Part shown: positions 20,345 to 31,000 of the stretch, one piece after another | Numbering within the stretch: the first letter of the stretch is position 1 | Layout of the letters: the number at the start of each line of letters is the position of its first letter | Assembly: GCA_964036315.1 (NCBI GenBank) | Contig: OZ038517.1 | Coordinates: 50,567,406 to 50,631,405 of the forward strand | Source of the DNA: Acanthosepion esculentum | Lineage: Eukaryota; Mollusca; Cephalopoda; Sepiida; Sepiidae | DNA: 64,000 bases | Reading direction: 5' to 3' | The notes under the pieces: model-generated | Databases searched by the model: none | Told to the model about the DNA's origin: nothing | The model's input: the letters and a program-made list of their open reading frames with translations, nothing else | Made by a program: the position numbers and the translations under genes

Positions 20345-21835
20345 AGCAAAACACTTGGAAAATATAAAAATACATTTTACAATAAAAATACCAGTGATAC
20401 ATTTATTATAAAAAAATCACAAACAATACCTTTTTATAGTAAAATTACCAGCAATACATTTTTATAAAATTTTACAAACAATACCTTTTTATGGTAAAAT
20501 TACCAGCAATACATTTTTATATAAAATTACAAACAATACCTTTTTATAGTAAAATTACCAGAAATGCATTTTTATAAAAAAAAATACAAAAAATACCTTT
20601 TTATGGTAAAATTACCAGCAATTCATTTTAATAAAAAATTACAAACAATACCTTTTTATAGTAAAATTTCCAGCAATACTTTTTTATAAAAAAAATAAAA
20701 CAATACCTTATTATAGTAAAATTACCAGCAATACATTTTTATAAAAAATTACAAACAATACCTTTTATGGTAAAATTACCAGCAATATATTTTTATAAAA
20801 AATACAAACAATACCTTATTATGGTAAAATTACCAGCAATACATTTTTATAAAAAATTACAAACAATACCTTTTTATAGTAAAATTACAAGCAATACCTT
20901 TTTATAGTAAAATTACCAGCAATACATTTTTATAAAAGAATTACAAACAATACCTTTTTATAGTAAAATTACCAGCAATACATTTTTATAAAAAATTACA
21001 AGCAATACCTTTTTATAGTAAAATTACCAGCAATACATTTTTATAAAAGAATTACAAACAATACCTTTTTATAGTAAAATTACCAGCAATACATTTTTAT
21101 AAAAAATTACAAGCAATACCTTTTTATAGTAAAATTACCAGCAATACCTTTTTATAAAAGAATTACAAACAATACCTTTTTATAGTAAAATTACCAGCAA
21201 TACATTTTTATAAAAGAATTACAAACAATACCTTTTTATAGTAAAATTACCAGCAATACATTTTTATAAAAAATTACAAGCAATACCTTTTTATAGTAAA
21301 ATTACCAGCAATACATTTTTATAAAAGAATTACAAACAATACCTTTTTATAGTAAAATTACCAGCAATACATTTTTATAAAAAATTACAAGCAATACCTT
21401 TTTATAGTAAAATTACAAGCAATACCTTTTTATAGTAAAATTACCAGCAATACATTTTTATAAAAGAATTACAAACAATACCTTTTTATAGTAAAATTAC
21501 CAGCAATACATTTTTATAAAAAATTACAAGCAATACCTTTTTATAGTAAAATTACCAGCAATACATTTTTATAAAAGAATTACAAACAATACCTTTTTAT
21601 AGTAAAATTACCAGCAATACATTTTTATAAAAAATTACAAGCAATACCTTTTTATAGTAAAATTACCAGCAATACATTTTTATAAAAGAATTACAAACAA
21701 TACCTTTTTATAGTAAAATTACCAGCAATACATTTTTATAAAAAATTACAAGCAATACCTTTTTATAGTAAAATTACCAGCAATACATTTTAAAGCAAAA
21801 TGATCAGCAGTACATTTTATAGTAGAATTAGCAAC
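20345..21835. repeat. minisatellite, about 28 units of about 53 bp
   Basis: The unit alternates ACAAACAATACCTTTTTATA and GTAAAATTACCAGCAATACA. In the 3' half units alternate between AAAGAATTACAAAC and AAAAATTACAAGC versions, giving a dimeric higher-order repeat of about 106 bp. Shorter versions of this tail occur at 33640-33870 and 48725-48830. Confidence 0.95.
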
Positions 21836-21849
21836 AATTCACTGACCAT

Positions 21850-22455
21850 CAATCGATCCCAATTCGAACACCGGCCTTTATAATCAAATACATAGCTACA
21901 ATTTAAAACCCAATCCTCTCTCGCAAAATGCAATAAAGTCGACGTCATTCTAACGATTGGATGACATCTCATCTGACGCGAGAGCATCGGAACGAACTGT
22001 CACAATAAGTCATACCACCAGATTAATAAGTAGAGAAATTATTGTTGTCACCCTGTGGGACATTTGACAGTAGACACTCTAAACATTGCGTTTAATTCAC
22101 ACAATCGAAGAGGAAGCGACTAGTCATATGACCAAAGCTACTGCACGGTTTATTAACTCGAACAACCCGCGGCCATCTCCACACCAAAATTAAAGACAAT
22201 CTGTCGCAGTTCTTTATTTAATATTCAATGTCACGGAATTCTTTGAGGGATATAGTCTAGTACAGACAGGTTGAAGGGAAGCAAGATTATATGGGTAGAT
22301 GGGGGTGGTTCTAAGCCAAATTAAGACCCATTTAACAGCAAATTTTCTTCCTCACTGAGTGCCCAAATACTGTTGACCTTGTGTCAGAATTAAGTTGGAA
22401 TTAAAATTTGAACCTGGGTCAGAATTAAGTTTTCGAAATATATTTTTAAAAAAAC
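21850..22455. other. unassigned region
   Basis: No gene recognised. GAATTAAGTT occurs twice (22388, 22422) in a short local duplication. Confidence 0.35.
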
Positions 22456-22460
22456 AGCTA

Positions 22461-22463
22461 CAT

Positions 22464-22508
<45 letters not shown>

Positions 22509-22937
22509 GTTTGTATGTATTTGTGTGTGTGTCTGTGCTTGTGCATGACTATGCTTGTGGGTCTGTGTTTGTGTTTGTGTGTTTGCGTATCTGTGCGTAT
22601 GTTTGTGCGTTTCTCTGTGCGTTTGTGTGTCCATGTTTCTGTGTCTGTGTTTGTGTGTTGTCTGTGTTTCTCTATGTGTTTGTGTGTGTGTTTCTCTGTG
22701 TGTGTGTCTGTGTGCATGTTTGTGTGTTTCTCTGTGTGTTTGTGTGTGTGTTTCTCTGTGTGTCTCTTTGTGTGTTTGTCTGTGCGTTTATGTTTCTGTG
22801 TCCGTGCTTGTGCGTTTGTGTTTGTGGGTGTCTGTGTGTTTGTGCGTATGTGCCTATGTTTGTGAGTGTTTGTGTGTGTTTGTGTATGTGTTTGTTTGTA
22901 TGTGTTTCCGTGCGTTTGTGGGTATGTGTTTGTATTT

Positions 22938-22968
<31 letters not shown>

Positions 22969-22975
22969 CGCGCAG
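22461..22975. repeat. GT-rich microsatellite/minisatellite with terminal CG run
   Basis: Alternating TGTG with TTTG, CTGTG and CGTG interruptions for about 515 bp, ending in a GT run that passes into GCGCGCGCGCGCGC (22959-22973). Alternating purine-pyrimidine DNA of this kind is prone to Z-form. The cysteine/valine frames are artefacts. Confidence 0.95.
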
Positions 22976-22979
22976 TCGT

Positions 22980-23970
22980 CCTTATGAGTACAAATTTCTA
23001 GTATTTCTTAAATTAAAAAAAAAAAGAAAACGTTTTCAACTCTCTGTCTCTAGTTTAAAAACAAAACAAATCACGGACATTGTATATTCATAATAATTTG
23101 ATGTCTATGAGGCCAACAAACTTTTTCCTTTTCTTTTTCGTTCGACTATTGCAATGTTCAGATTTCACTTAACATTTCTTCTTCGACACTGGTAAACTGG
23201 CAAAAGGTAATGATACCTCATTAATTCATTGACCGAGCAGCCAGTGCTACTCACCTTTGTTGTTGGAGTTCTCTTTTCACTGACCAGCTTCATCGGTGCT
23301 TAGCCCCTGTCTTGATTTTTGCTGGTCGAATCACGGACTTTTTTTTTTTTTTACAACACTGAACTTTACGCTAAGTTTTAAAAATTTATTTTTGTTACGT
23401 TCTTTTGCAGATTATGTCTGCCTGAATTCTTGAATTGGTTAATTTGCAGATGAAGATCTTCGCTCAGTTTACAATAAAATTTTCATGAATACTTACATTT
23501 AGGTGTAAATATGCATGCTTCATTCGAAAATGACTTGATTAATTTGATAAAATCTATCGTTTTGGAGTTGTCGACAGTAAAAGTTCGAATTCATTAACGT
23601 CGCGGCAGCCATTACTGGCGTTGTTTGCATACATTTGCTGCGGAACAGCTATGAGTTTAATATTCACTTTTTCTTGATTATTGCGCACGCAATATAGTTC
23701 GCTTGCGCAGTAATTGACGCAAGTAGGATCAGAAAAAAGGCCGTTAACTACGTTCTCTTCCGCACCAAATGTATGCAAACAAAGCCTGTAAAGACTTTCA
23801 CTAGCCTAAAAGTAAGTATTCGGGAAATTTTTAATGCAAACTCAGCGCGGGTTTTAATCTGCAAATTAACCCTTGAATTTTCGTTTTCAGTTTTGTTTTA
23901 CCCTCCCCCAATTCTTATTTTATCTTTGTTTTCCACCGTTTTTATTAGGCCTCTTGATTTACATTATCTG
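22980..23970. other. unassigned region with a short spaced inverted repeat
   Basis: GTTTGCATACATTTG (23622) and CAAATGTATGCAAAC (23766) are exact inverted copies about 130 bp apart. No gene is recognised. The short frames have no family resemblance that I can see. Confidence 0.4.
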
Positions 23971-24204
23971 TTTGTTGTGGCCTGTTAGGGGCCAGAAAGA
24001 AAGATACGGAAAGAAGAAGTGTATTGAAATAACAGAACATATATACAAAATAAGAGTGTTATTAGTCAGCAGATAGAAGTGTCCGGTTACACTGACACTG
24101 TCCGGTTACACTGACACTGTCCGGTTACACTGCGTCCCAACTGCCAATATTTAACAGTCCCCCACTCCCACGAGGAATGTATGTGGCACAAAGCCGAGTT
24201 TAAC

Positions 24205-24355
24205 GTGGGTTTCTCCGAGCCCGTAGGCTCGGCCAAATATATTACCTTAGAACCCGCATAAGCGGGTTCAGGATCTGTCTACATCCCCGGACGAAACTCT
24301 ACCCTTCGGCAGAGCTTCGTCCGGGTTCCTCTCTGCCAAAGCAGAGAGTTCGACA
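24205..24355. ncRNA. hairpin block, copy 1 (candidate structured RNA)
   Basis: Four adjacent hairpins: CGAGCC/GGCTCG; GAACCCGC/GCGGGTTC; CCCGGACGAA/TTCGTCCGGG with an inner CTCT/AGAG stem; CTCTCTGC/GCAGAGAG. All stems are read directly. A weaker fifth pairs GACGC with GCGTC (24358-24382). Whether it is transcribed is unknown. Confidence 0.45.
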
Positions 24356-24459
24356 GAAGACGCACACAGTCAGAGACTGCGTCGCGACTGCCGATATTTA
24401 ACACCCCCCCACACACACACACACACGGGTCGCATGTGGCACAAGGCCGGTTTAATGTG

Positions 24460-24605
24460 GGCTTTACGAGCCCGTAGACTCGGCCAAACATATGCCCATT
24501 AGAACCCGTATAAACGGGTTCAGGGACTGTCTACCTCCCCGGACGAAACTTTGCCCTGCAAAGCCTCGTCCGAGTTCCTCTCTGCCAAAGCAGAGAGTTC
24601 GACAG
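24460..24605. ncRNA. hairpin block, copy 2 (candidate structured RNA)
   Basis: Same order of hairpins as copy 1. Hairpin 2 is GAACCCGT/ACGGGTTC, so the loop-closing pair changed from C-G to T-A on both sides. The inner stem of hairpin 3 is CTTTGC/GCAAAG, with C-G to T-A at its third pair. Hairpin 4 is unchanged. Hairpin 1 has acquired a mismatch. Confidence 0.45.
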
Positions 24606-24704
24606 TAGTCACAGGTGGTGACCGCCTCTTTAGAAAGTCTCGCAAGTTAGTATTTATGAAGGAGGAAGAGTTCATTCTAATGTAGGTAGGTCGCCATAAC
24701 ACTT

Positions 24705-25440
24705 TTTGAGTTATTTTAAGTTATATCGAGTTATATTGAGTTATATCTGAATTTTTCTGTTTATTTTGTATTCCCTACCTGACATTAACTTCTGTTTATT
24801 CTTTTTAAAAATTTTGATTATCTTTGTATATTTTTACGTGTTACTTCGTTTATCTGTTTAATCGTTCTGAGTAAATAGTTCGCATAACTTCTGTGTTTTA
24901 TTTTCTTGTCTGTCTTTCCGTTTCTATTTTGCTTCATTTATAATTTTTATTTTCGTAGCATGACTTGTTTTTTCGTGTAACGGCGGCCATTTTCTATTTA
25001 AGTCGCTAGACTTGTTATATTTACGTATTTCGTTCTTTGTAATATGTTGTTTCCCTACTTTTTTTGCTGTTGTAATTTTAAAAAAAACTTTGTATACGTT
25101 TATCTATTACGTTTTTTCGTCAGTCTTACATTTTGTAATTTCTTGTTTGCTGTTTTTTTTTATAATTTGTGCACGTCCAACCGTTTTTGTTTGAACCAAG
25201 TCTTTGTCTTTTTTCATTATATTTTGTTAAATTTGTTATTTTCTTCTTTATTTTGTAGAAGGAATTTTGTGTTTTGTGTCTAAACTTTTTTACATTATCT
25301 TTTCTTCTCTTTTATAATTTTTAATTTCTATCTATAATTTTTTGTTTTATTTAAAAAAGGAAAAAAAGTTTTGCTTTGGAAAAAATTCTGTTTACAAAAA
25401 ATACTATATTTTAAGTTTAATTAATTATTTTTAAAAAAAA
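24705..25440. other. AT-rich, T-rich region without recognised genes
   Basis: Long T runs create hydrophobic frames. Three GTTATATY-GAGTT repeats lie at 24715-24752. ACGGCGGCCATTTT at 24981 is a YY1-like site in isolation. Confidence 0.4.
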
Positions 25441-25456
25441 CAACACAAAAAACAAT

Positions 25457-25795
25457 ATGCCTGACAATATTAAATCGGCCAAAATATCTTTCTGGACCAA
25501 AAAAGAAAAAAGACCCTCCTGATAAGGGTAAAGGAAAAGATGCTGACTCATTGAAAAATCAAAAGTTAAAAGAAAGTATGGTGGCCGGTAACAGCCAAAA
25601 TCCGGAGAAGATCATAAAACATCTGACCGGAGAAAACAATCAACAGGCGAAAGTATGGTGGCCGATAAAGGCCGAACTTCAGAAGAATCGATTAATGAGA
25701 AAGACAAAAGCAAGAGCAAAGACGAAAATGTAATGGTCGGAGAAACGCCCTCTAGCTGGAAGTCCCCACCAAAACGTAAAATCAACATAACGTAG
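25457..25795 (+). pseudogene. possible LINE ORF1-like N-terminal remnant
   Basis: A plus frame starts MPDNIKSAKISFWTKKEKR at 25457, then stops. Lysine- and glutamate-rich frames continue to about 25795 (KGRTSEESINEKDKSKSKDE; GETPSSWKSPPKRK). GAAAGTATGGTGGCCG occurs twice (25572, 25649). Charged, low-complexity N termini are usual for Tx1/L1-like ORF1 proteins, and LINE-C of that type occurs at 41.2 kb. No gag-like or RRM domain is visible, so this is a guess from composition. Confidence 0.2.
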
Positions 25796-26174
25796 TTCCA
25801 CGAGAAAACAAAGCACATCTTGTTACAGAAGATGGGCTCTTGACAAATCCGGTGGAACTACAGAAAGTAGAAAAAAGGAAATAGAAATATTAGTCGTCTC
25901 CTGATAAGGAAACATTTAGCATTTACTGACCGAGCAATAAGCGCTTCCGTTGATTCAAATTTATAAGACGTTTCTCTTAAAACAATTTTTCAGGAATATA
26001 GGTTTCCAGTAGTGATGGGAGCTTCCTTCCTAAACCTTTGTTTGAAGGATCTGATGCAACTGCTCAGTAACCTTGATATATTCGGGAAAGGTATCAGAAT
26101 AATCAAGAACCTATACTGACAGCAAACAGCATGCATGCGCATAGAGAACGAATTCAGTAAATATACAAAAAAAA

Positions 26175-27005
26175 AGGGTGCGTAAGGCAAGGATGCGTCT
26201 TCTCACCGGACCTTTTCAATTTATACAGTGAGGCAATTCTGAGATTTACTATTGGCGGCCACGATCTTAGCAACATAAGATGCGCAGATGACACAGTACT
26301 GAGAGCAGGCACGGAAAAAGAAATCACAAAATCTCCTACAGAAGTTAGCGATGGAAAGCGAGACGGGATTAAGGATAATCTGCAAGTCATCATTAAGAGG
26401 ATAATCCCGAAATGCGATCTGAAGGTCGGGAACACTAGAATCGAGCAGACGCGGAAGTTTAAATATCTGGGAAGCGTTTTGACAGAGGACGGTAAGTGCG
26501 ACACTGAGATCTGTCGGCGTATTCGAATGGCCAAGGACGCATTCCAAAAGCTGGGCAGGAGGATTTCTTTGGCAGCAAAGACAGGAGGATTTCTTTGGCA
26601 GCAAAGAAAAGAGTACTGAACTGTTACGTGATATCTGTCCTCCTTTACGGCAGCGAAAGTCGAACGATTTCCTCAAAGATGAAGAAGACTAGGCGACAGA
26701 GATGCGGTTCTACAGAAGGATGATAAGGATGTCATGGACCAAGCGTGCGAGCAACGATGAGCTCTTAGAGAGGTTGAAAAACAAGGAGGAGGCTTATACT
26801 TAATATCAGGAAGAGGCAGCTGAAGTTCCTAGGACACATAATGAGAAAAGAGGGTCTGGAGAATCTGATACTCACGGGTCAAATAGACGGAAAGAGAGAG
26901 AAATGAAAACAACGCGTGACATATCTGGCGGACTTAAGCAAGTGCATGACAGAACGGGGTCTGGGGGAGGAAGCAGAGGAAAGGAACTTGTTGACAGCTA
27001 CAAGG
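26175..27005 (+). pseudogene. LINE-A reverse transcriptase, C-terminal half, frameshifted
   Basis: This is the longest LINE-A piece here. In order: RQGCVFSPDLFNLYSEAILR (about 26179-26238), an IGGHDLSNI stretch, IRCADDTVL (about 26276-26302; the YADD catalytic box with Y changed to C), VGNTRIEQTRKFKYLGSVLT (about 26425-26484), a CDTEICRRIRMAKDAFQKL segment, then KKRVLNCYVISVLLYGSES, an MSWTKRASNDELLERL part, GHIMRKEGLENLILTGQ and a final tail ending near 27005. It would have copied LINE RNA into DNA at the target site. A direct duplication of 26 bp at 26556-26607 and several frame changes inactivate it. It is truncated at its 5' end and abuts a Helitron terminus at 27011. Confidence 0.8.
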
Positions 27006-27010
27006 GATAG

Positions 27011-27022
27011 GCCATGCTGCTA

Positions 27023-27100
<78 letters not shown>

Positions 27101-27113
27101 TAGCAGCATGGCC
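27011..27113. repeat. inverted Helitron 3' termini around a (TA)n tract
   Basis: GCCATGCTGCTAG at 27011-27023 is mirrored by CTAGCAGCATGGC at 27100-27112, with about 76 bp of TA between them. The right half is the 3' end of the minus-strand Helitron; the left half is only a terminal fragment. Confidence 0.8.
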
Positions 27114-27854
27114 CGGCGTTGCCCATGCTTGATTCAAAAATCGTACGACTCATACAGCAATCGCTATCACTTGACTTAAAATATTTTTGCACTCCCTTGC
27201 CTTTAAAGGAGTTCCCTTTGCCGTGCTGATGTTACTACATGCCTTACTTCTTGCCTATCTCATACTGCGAATTTTTTATAAGCTCTATACTAAACATTAA
27301 ATCTGTTACGAAAAAAGAACTAAACAAAATGAACACAAAATGATTAGCTTTAAAAAAGGACTCGTAACTGGAAAAACCGAATGAAAAAAGAATGTTAACA
27401 ACAAATACTTTTTCACACCCAACCCAGTTCTGCGGAATCAGAATCAACGTTGAGTTTAAGCAAGCGAATGAGCCAATTGGAGTAAAGTGCTATGCAGATT
27501 TAAATTTTTTCCACTTGTGACGAATGCAGCTATCGATTTTTTTGCATGCTAGCATGCTAGTTAACATTCGTGTCAGTCAGCTGTTGGCTCTCACGCTGGC
27601 CAATAGCATCTTCCTGCCTATTCGTGGTAGCCAGCTATAGGCTCTCACTCTGGCCAGTAGAAAATGGCCGCAAACTACATGAAAACTGCCGTAGAAGCAT
27701 GAAAAAATCGATTATTTCCACTATCGATAGGAGTTGGGAAATGCAAAGTCGGTCTTGGCCTTTTCACTAACTTGGAGCATGTGCATGTATATTTTGGTGC
27801 AAATCCGTCGAAAATTGCGACCGTGCATTCGTTACACACACACACACATCCTGC

Positions 27855-27862
<8 letters not shown>
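27100..27862 (-). mobile_element. Helitron, minus-strand copy of the family at 31805-32600
   Basis: The 3' end CTAG is at 27100, preceded on the minus strand by the GGGCAACGCCGGGCC hairpin region. The body matches 31820-32600 in reverse throughout (for example GGCCATTTTCTAC, AATCGATTTTTTCATGCTTC). The 5' end AAAAGGCAGGATGTGTG lies at 27845-27862; the exact TC start is lost in the adjacent TA tract. Non-autonomous, with no Rep/helicase. Confidence 0.85.

Positions 27863-27943
<81 letters not shown>
27858..27943. repeat. (TA)n-(TG)n tract
   Basis: About 50 bp TA followed by about 33 bp TG. Confidence 0.95.
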
Positions 27944-28359
27944 TAGTTGTTAAATTAAATATGCTGCTATTGCTTCTAACAAGGAATTTACTATTACACC
28001 TGTAAGAAATATGCGCTTTTTTAGGCGGATTACCTTAACAGGTGTTCTAATAAATATTTTTTTAGATACGATTATCAATTTTTAAATTATACCTCCTTAT
28101 AATCAATCCTGGGTGATGTTGTGTTTTGAAACAAAAAAATCTGCTAGACGCGACGTGAAGGATAACTTGTTGAAACTTTTCGGATATTCCGTGGAATCCA
28201 CAGAATTTATTCTAATTTTCGCGCCACCAAGCGCCATTTTTGTATTATTGCAGATTCCACTCGTTCAGCATTTTCCGCCGTGGAAAGGCCTTTCAAAACG
28301 GTCATCGCTCCCAACGGATTCCCTGCCAAGTTTGACACGTCAGTCAATCAGTTATGTTC
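27944..28359. other. unassigned region
   Basis: The plus open frame from 28113 has no family resemblance that I can recognise and runs into SINE sequence. GCGCCACCAAGCGCC at 28223 is a small inverted repeat. Confidence 0.35.
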
Positions 28360-28482
28360 ACAAGGGTATTTGCGCGTAAGTGAATCTAACGAACTCGACT
28401 GGAATTCGAACTCAACTCCCCGAGTTCCTACTCCGAGCCGATATCCCTTACACCACAACACACATCCATGACTGTGGCAGAC
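28360..28482 (-). repeat. tRNA-derived SINE head (S3 type)
   Basis: Minus strand: TGTGGTGTAAGGGATATCGG (A-box-like), GAGTTCGAATTCCAGTCGAG (B-box-like), then TTCACTTACGCGCAAATACCC, the S3 body start. The S3 tail is absent. Confidence 0.7.
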
Positions 28483-29576
28483 GTGATGAGGCAGAACCTG
28501 GGATGAGCACAACTGGTTGCGACTTGCCTTGTCCCCGCCAAAAAAGAGCCCGTATTTGCTTAGCATGTAAAGCTACTGCAGTTGAAATGAAGGAGAAAAA
28601 AAAGCACTTACCGCTCTGCCGTAATCCGTCCTCGGCCAGATAACGTAAAAGAATAAGGGAGGACTTGCATCGCATTTTTATGCAATGAAGATGCAATGCA
28701 TTATGGGACAGGGACGCAATGAATTATGAGATCGCATGAAGACGCAAGGGATTATGGGTATATGGACAAATATAAAAGCAACTAATTTTTCCCAGTGCGG
28801 GGTTGTTGGAGTGACGTTCACGGTTGGCGGCTGGAATAGTCTGTTAGTGCCATCTTGAGACAGAACTCAAGAAGGAACGACTCGAAGTTGGAATACCAGT
28901 TGGGAGAGCTTGAATTTACTCGCTGGTTGCTGTTTTCTTTTTATTTCACGACACCGGTACGAAAATCCGCCATCCACGAATACCTAACACGAATCTCGCT
29001 ACGATGTGCCGCTTTGCTATGTTACGGCAACACATTCACAAACGAAAATCACAATTGTGCAGATATGTCGTGGACCTTTTTTACTTTTCGTGCTTCTCAT
29101 CTGATTTCAAGTAGTTTGAGGCGAGTCTTAACTTTTCTCAACCTATTCCTTCAGTGAAGTATCCGTACACAATAGGTTCCTTTATACGCATCGAGAATAA
29201 ATACCAAACTTTGTTATTAATGAAGCCATGAGGAATTTCTAAGATAAAGACTTATAAAGGAAATCAAACTTAGCCATGCTGTTGATTCTGGTTTTATCTT
29301 CTCGCGACTGGCTACTGATGCGATCAGAAGCCATTGTTTGGGAATTTGGTGTTAGTTACTTGCGGCCTTGCGTTGCAAGATAGAGTGAAAGCCATCGGCG
29401 TTCGAAAGTGACAACTGATTAAGACATAGTGGCATTGTGGGTAATTTCATTCATTTCTAGGATCACCGATAGGGAACGCTGTCAATTGTTATTGGTTTCA
29501 ATTAGCTGCAAGAGGCAAATTTTCTGGGGTAGAAAGTGACGACGTTTGCCGGCTTGAAATGGCGTAACTGGACAGG

Positions 29577-29582
<6 letters not shown>
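28483..29582. other. mostly unassigned; one dispersed-repeat copy
   Basis: 29228-29335 (AGACTTATAAAGGAAATCAA, TACTGATGCGATCAGAAGCC) is repeated at 33130-33226. TGCAATGCATTATGGGA and related CATTATGG motifs recur three times at 28690-28757. No gene recognised. Confidence 0.4.
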
Positions 29583-29607
<25 letters not shown>

Positions 29608-30928
29608 GAAAGTGAGAAAGAAAGTGAGAAAGATAAAGAAAACAAAAAAGAAAGAAAGAAAGTGAGAAAGATAAAGAAAACAAAAAAGAAAGAAAGAAAG
29701 AAAGAAAGTGAGAAAGATAAAGAAAACAAAAAAGAAAGAAAGAAAGAAAGTGAGAAAGATAAAGAAAACAAAAAAGAAAGAAAGGAAGTGAGAAAGATAA
29801 AGAAAACAAAAAAGAAAGAAAGAAAGAAAGTGAGAAAGATAAAGAAAACAAAAAAGAAAGAAAGAAAGTGAGAAAGATAAAGAAAAGAAAGAAATAAAAA
29901 AGTGAGAAAGATAAAGAAAACAAAAAAGAAAGAAAGAAAGTGAGAAAGATAAAGAAAACAAAAAAGAAAGAAAGAAAGTGAGAAAGATAAAGAAAACAAA
30001 AAAGAAAGAAAGAAAGAAAGTGAGAAAGATAAAGAAAACAAAAAAGAAAGAAAGAAAGTGAGAAAGATAAAGAAAACAAAAAAGAAAGAAAGAAAGAAAG
30101 TGAGAAAGATAAAGAAAACAAAAAGAAAGAAAGTGAGAAAGATAAAGAAAACAAAAAAGAAAGAAAGAAAGTGAGAAAGATAAAGAAAAGAAAGAAATAA
30201 AGAAAGTGAGAAAGATAAAGAAAACAAAAAAGAAAGAAAGAAAGTGAGAAAGATAAAGAAAACAAAAAAGAAAGAAAGAAAGTGAGAAAGATAAAGAAAA
30301 CAAAAAAGAAAGAAATAAAGAAAGTGAGAAAGATAAAGAAAACAAAAAAGAAAGAAAGAAAGAAAGTGAGAAAGATAAAGAAAACAAAAAAGAAAGAAAG
30401 AAAGTGAGAAAGATAAAGAAAACAAAAAAGAAAGAAAGAAAGAAAGTGAGAAAGATAAAGAAAACAAAAAAGAAAGAAAGAAAGAAAGTGAGAAAGATAA
30501 AGAAAACAAAAAAGAAAGAAAGAAAGTGAGAAAGATAAAGAAAACAAAAAAGAAAGAAAGAAAGAAAGTGAGAAAGATAAAGAAAACAAAAAAGAAAGAA
30601 AGAAAGTGAGAAAGATAAAGAAAAGAAAGAAATAAAGAAAGTGAGAAAGATAAAGAAAACAAAAAAGAAATAAAGAAAGTGAGAAAGATAAAGAAAACAA
30701 AAAAGAAAGAAAGAAAGTGAGAAAGATAAAGAAAACAAAAAAGAAAGAAAGAAAGTGAGAAAGATAAAGAAAACAAAAAAGAAAGAAAGAAAGAAAGTGA
30801 GAAAGATAAAGAAAAGAAAGAAAGAAAGAAAGAAAGAAAGTGAGAAAGATAAAGAAAACAAAAAAGAAAGAAAGAAAAAGGAAATAAAGAAAAAAGTAAA
30901 AGAAATGAAGCATAAGGGAAGCAGGAAT

Positions 30929-30960
<32 letters not shown>

Positions 30961-31000
30961 AAAGGGGTTAAAAGAAGGAAAAGGTGAAAAGAAAAATAGA
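29583..31000 (+). repeat. purine-rich tandem array, unit about 36-46 bp
   Basis: Unit: GAAAGAAAGAAAGTGAGAAA then GATAAAGAAAACAAAAAA, repeated about 32 times with variable numbers of GAAA. The plus strand is almost entirely purine. Frames of 459, 471 and 517 residues on the minus strand (phenylalanine, leucine, serine) are artefacts. Such tracts can adopt triplex (H-DNA) structure. Confidence 0.95.

Larger units (their letters stand above)
23973..24701 (+). mobile_element. possible solo LTR, hairpin-rich
   Basis: The segment begins TGTTGTGGC and ends GCCATAACA, an 8/9 inverted match in the TG...CA form of LTRs. Flanking pentamers are CTGTT and CTTTT (4/5), so a target duplication is suggestive but imperfect. 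No primer-binding site or gag/pol follows, so it would be a solo LTR. The interior holds a triplicated TCCGGTTACACTGACACTG unit (24080-24131) and two copies of a block of four hairpins (24205-24355; 24460-24605). A reverse-oriented LINE/SINE tail motif (24434-24448) inside argues for caution: the block might be a separate insertion. Confidence 0.4.

Noticed and set aside
22395..23001. Cysteine/valine-rich frames of 148-172 residues
   Set aside because: Translation of a GT-rich microsatellite, with no conserved cysteine pattern such as a toxin or keratin-like protein would show.
24279..24491. Minus-strand 70-residue cysteine-containing frame
   Set aside because: It crosses the hairpin block and a CA run; the reading frame is incidental to the palindromes.
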